Assembly (NCBI RefSeq): GCF_009900715.1
Contig: NZ_JAAAJC010000001.1
Location: 1,105,216-1,169,215, forward strand
From: Halococcus salsus
Lineage (GTDB): Archaea; Halobacteriota; Halobacteria; Halobacteriales; Halococcaceae
Reading direction: 5' to 3'
DNA length: 64,000 bases
Shown here in pieces: positions 61,712 through 64,000 of this stretch (within the stretch, counting starts at the first letter, position 1; each line of letters starts with the position of its first letter). Below the pieces are notes generated by a model, which worked only from the letters and a program-made list of their open reading frames with translations, had not been told where the DNA came from and made no database searches. Made by a program: the position numbers and the translations under genes.

Positions 61712-62032
61712 ATGGCCGCGCGCCCGCCCCAGGACGACCCCGCTGAACCCGACGCCATCACGTTCGGGATCGCCGCGCTCGACGGTCGCCTCGCCGAGGC
61801 CGACCTCACCTACCCGACGGACGCCGCGACGGTCGTCGAGACCCTCGGCGACCCCGAAATCCCCTACGACCCCGCCGGCCAGTCGATCCCGCTCTCGACG
61901 GCACTCGACGAGGCGGGTCCAACTCAATTCGAGGACGAGAACCGGTTGCTCGACGCCCTCCACCCCGTCTTCGAGGAGCGCCGGCAGTCCGCGTCCACGG
62001 GCTTGCTGGCGCGGCTCCGGGCGCTGTTCTAG
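61712..62032 (+). CDS. Haloarchaeal small acidic protein (DUF5789-like)
   Basis: A 106-residue protein with the pattern ITFGIAALDGRLAEADLTYPTDAATVVETLGDPEIPYD, typical of short halophilic proteins that pair a helix-turn segment with YP and G-D elements; it recalls DUF5789. A basic C-terminal helix (SASTGLLARLRALF) follows. Function unknown. The stop overlaps that of the glycosyltransferase gene by 4 nt. Confidence 0.6.
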   Translation: MAARPPQDDPAEPDAITFGIAALDGRLAEADLTYPTDAATVVETLGDPEIPYDPAGQSIPLSTALDEAGPTQFEDENRLLDALHPVFEERRQSASTGLLARLRALF

Positions 62033-63102
62033 TCGCGCTCCGCGCCGACGCGTTCGGCTGGTGGATCGGCGGACGGGTCGCGCTTCGGTGACCGGTCCGG
62101 CTCGTCGGCCGATCCGGCCCGCTCCATCGAACTGCCGGGCCGGCGGTAGTCCGTCCGCGGGCGGTCGGTCGCCTCCCGGTCGAGCAGCGCCTCGAACCGT
62201 CGGGTCTGTTCGCGGTTGATCGCGAGGATCATGTCCGAGAGCACGCCGAAGATCACCAGTTGGACGCCGACGATGATGGCGAAGGCCGCCGCGACCGCGA
62301 GCACCTCGTGGGAGACCCGGAGGGTGACCCACTCGACGAAGACGTAGGCCGCGACGGCGACCCCAGCGATCCCCGAGAGCACGCCTGCGCTCCCGAAGTA
62401 GAAGAGCGGGTTGTTGGTTTTCGCCAGCCGGTAGAGCGTGAGGAGGATCTTCGCGCCGTCGCGGACGGGTCTGAGGTTGGTCTCGGAGTTCTCGGGGCGG
62501 GCGTGATACTCTATCGGTACTACCGTGAGGGGAACCCCGTGTTTGACGCACTCGACGGCGAGTTCGGTCTCGATACCGAAGCCGTCCGAGCGCGGGTCAC
62601 ACTGCTCGAACGACTCGCGAGTGAACGCGCGGTAGCCGCTCAGCACGTCGCCGACGTCGCGACCGTGGATCGAGCGGAACGCCCGGTTGATCAGCCGGTT
62701 CCCGACGCCGTTGAACCGGGTCATCGCGCCGTCGGCCATGTCGGCGTAGCGGTCGCCGACGACGTGGTCGGCTTCCCCGGTGAGGAGGGGTTCGAGGAGC
62801 GCGTCGGCGTCGGCCGGACGGTACGTGCCGTCGCCGTCGAGCATCAGGAGGTAGGGAGCCGTCGAGCGCGCGACGCCCTCGCGAACCGCCTGGCCCTTGC
62901 CGGTGCCCCGCCCTTGTCCGGACTGCTCGACGACGCGCGCGCCGTTCTCGCGTGCGATCGCGACCGTGTCGTCGGTCGAGTGGCCGTCGACCACGAGCAC
63001 GTCCTCGAACCCCCGTTCGCGGAACTCGCCGACGACGTCGCCGATCGTCGCGGCCTCGTTGTAGGTCGGGATCAGCACGCAGACGTCGCCGCGGTCGACC
63101 AT
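62029..63102 (-). CDS. aglJ: S-layer glycoprotein glycosyltransferase, AglJ-like
   Basis: A 357-residue GT2-family enzyme. CVLIPTYNEAATIGDVV, VVDGHSTDDTVAIA and the donor-site LLMLDGDGTYRPADAD form the GT-A domain, followed by two C-terminal membrane helices (AGVLSGIAGVAVAAYVFV, AAAFAIIVGVQLVIFGVLSDM). Members called AglJ add the first hexose to dolichyl phosphate in haloarchaeal N-glycosylation. Other dolichyl-phosphate hexosyltransferases look alike, so the symbol is moderately sure. ATG at 63102 is preferred over the GTG at 63111. Confidence 0.82.
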   Translation of the reverse strand: MVDRGDVCVLIPTYNEAATIGDVVGEFRERGFEDVLVVDGHSTDDTVAIARENGARVVEQSGQGRGTGKGQAVREGVARSTAPYLLMLDGDGTYRPADADALLEPLLTGEADHVVGDRYADMADGAMTRFNGVGNRLINRAFRSIHGRDVGDVLSGYRAFTRESFEQCDPRSDGFGIETELAVECVKHGVPLTVVPIEYHARPENSETNLRPVRDGAKILLTLYRLAKTNNPLFYFGSAGVLSGIAGVAVAAYVFVEWVTLRVSHEVLAVAAAFAIIVGVQLVIFGVLSDMILAINREQTRRFEALLDREATDRPRTDYRRPGSSMERAGSADEPDRSPKRDPSADPPAERVGAERD

Positions 63103-63236
63103 TTCACCCACGTCGGCGACCCACGCGCAAAACCCTTCGGACTCGGTCGAACGCCGTCTCGAAGCCGCTTCCGACGGGGACCACCCCTGCCGACGAATGA
63201 CAGCGCGTTTAGGGGCCTGGCGACGAAGGGGCGGGT

Positions 63237-64000
63237 ATGAGCGACCCGACGGGGACCCTCGCCGACCTGGGTCTCACGGAGTACGAACGGCGGGCGCTGG
63301 CCGAGCTGTTCGAGCTCGGTCGGACCACCGCGCCGACGCTCGCGGGAGCGACCGGGGTGCCGAAGGCTCGTATCTACGGGGTGTTGGAATCGCTCTCCGA
63401 CCAGGGCTTCGTCGAGGTGATACCCGGACGGCCGAAGGAGTACCACGCCCGGTCGCCGGCGGAGGTGCTCGACCGGGCGACCGAGAATCGCCGTCGGGAG
63501 TACGAGGCCTTCCGCGAGGAGGTCGAGGGGTCGCGCGAGGCCTTCCTCGCGGAGTTCGGCCCGCGATACGACGACGCGGTCGAGAGCCGGGACGACGAGC
63601 TGTTCTCGGTCGTGGACGTCGGCGAGCCGAGCGAGGCCGAGGCGCGCCGGCTCTACCGTACCGCCGAGACGGAGGTCCACGTCATCACGACGAGCTTCGA
63701 GTACCTCCCGACCGTCGAGACCGCGCTCGAAGAGGCCCTCGACAGGGGGATCGCGGTCCGGGTGCTCATGCTCCACCCCGACCACGTCCCGGGCGGGGAG
63801 CGCTCGCCCGCGGAGAAACGCGAGGTACAGGCCGGGATCGTCGACCGCCTCGCGACGGCGTACCCGGCGGTCGAGATCCGCTTTTCGACCGGCAAACTCC
63901 CGTGGCGCGGCACGTTCCGCGACCCGAGCGTGGCCTACGACTCGGGCGAAGCGGTTCTGCTCGTCGAGGAGAACGACGTCCCGAACGCGATCCGACAGGC
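63237..64000 (+). CDS. TrmB-family transcriptional regulator (5' part)
   Basis: The first 254 codons of a gene that runs off the right edge. The N-terminal winged helix LTEYERRALAELFELGRTTAPTLAGATGVPKARIYGVLESLSDQGFVEVIPGRP KEYHA (residues about 12-70) is the TrmB domain, followed by a helical linker and a PLD-like or sugar-binding region (EVHVITTSFEYLPTVETAL). TrmB proteins usually regulate sugar uptake and glycolytic genes. ATG at 63237 lies in a clear frame. Target unknown. Confidence 0.8.
   Translation, partial: MSDPTGTLADLGLTEYERRALAELFELGRTTAPTLAGATGVPKARIYGVLESLSDQGFVEVIPGRPKEYHARSPAEVLDRATENRRREYEAFREEVEGSREAFLAEFGPRYDDAVESRDDELFSVVDVGEPSEAEARRLYRTAETEVHVITTSFEYLPTVETALEEALDRGIAVRVLMLHPDHVPGGERSPAEKREVQAGIVDRLATAYPAVEIRFSTGKLPWRGTFRDPSVAYDSGEAVLLVEENDVPNAIRQ

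Overview
The window is chromosomal DNA from a halophilic archaeon (class Halobacteria). The proteins are strongly acidic and GC-rich in codon use. Many genes have an AT-rich TATA-type box centred about 27 nt before the start codon, the pattern of leaderless haloarchaeal mRNAs. Diagnostic families include archaeal Dph2, an AglJ-type S-layer glycosyltransferase, ThyX, PyrB/PyrI, SufCBD, permease-UspA fusions, Tat signal peptides and haloarchaea-only small families (DUF5799- and DUF5779-like). The species cannot be fixed from sequence alone.

Layout. 1-9.5 kb: the end of a Tat-exported gamma-glutamyltransferase, an OYE-family oxidoreductase, an aldo/keto reductase, a GNAT acetyltransferase, dph2, an esterase, a YlbF-like protein, two paralogous membrane proteins and the pyrBI pair. 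9.5-18.2 kb: small metabolic genes (TIM-barrel protein, Nudix, two aldo/keto reductases, methyltransferase), tRNA-Glu, a membrane-anchored HTH protein, thyX, and two SRPBCC genes around a small zinc-finger gene. 18.2-24.1 kb: a YyaL-type thioredoxin-fold protein, an SDR, and a Tat-exported protein made of four tandem beta-rich repeats beside tRNA-Gln. 24.1-29 kb: an iron module, sufC-sufB-sufD, a ferritin-like gene and a DtxR/SirR repressor, all on the minus strand. 29-36 kb: an orphan peptide-binding lipoprotein and a cytoplasmic gamma-glutamyltransferase, then a ZIP-like protein, an OFA-type MFS carrier and a LURP-one protein. 36.3-39.2 kb: uvrA. 39.2-45.2 kb: two APC permease-UspA fusions around a stand-alone double UspA. 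45.3-49.5 kb: PrsW protease, DUF389 protein, engB, a DUF5799-like gene and a 48-residue protein. 49.5-57.9 kb: the branched-chain amino acid cluster leuA / ilvB-ilvN-ilvC-(small gene)-leuC-leuD-leuB, whose last seven genes all overlap. 58-64 kb: a BASS transporter, several haloarchaeal small-protein genes, an aglJ-like gene and a TrmB-family regulator running off the end.

Most of the window is housekeeping DNA; I see no prophage, insertion sequence or CRISPR array. The least explained items are: a modular hairpin array between sirR and tRNA-Gln in which the first 12 nt of the tRNA recur; a dispersed intergenic element present in two inverted copies (about 35.93-36.23 kb and 48.45-48.84 kb); a 99-residue gene inside the leucine/isoleucine operon with no Leu or Ile codon and an internal duplication; a palindrome over the putative ilvB promoter followed by a possible 30-codon upstream frame; the four-repeat exported protein; and two neighbouring proteins that look like metal-site-degenerate JAMM and MBL folds.
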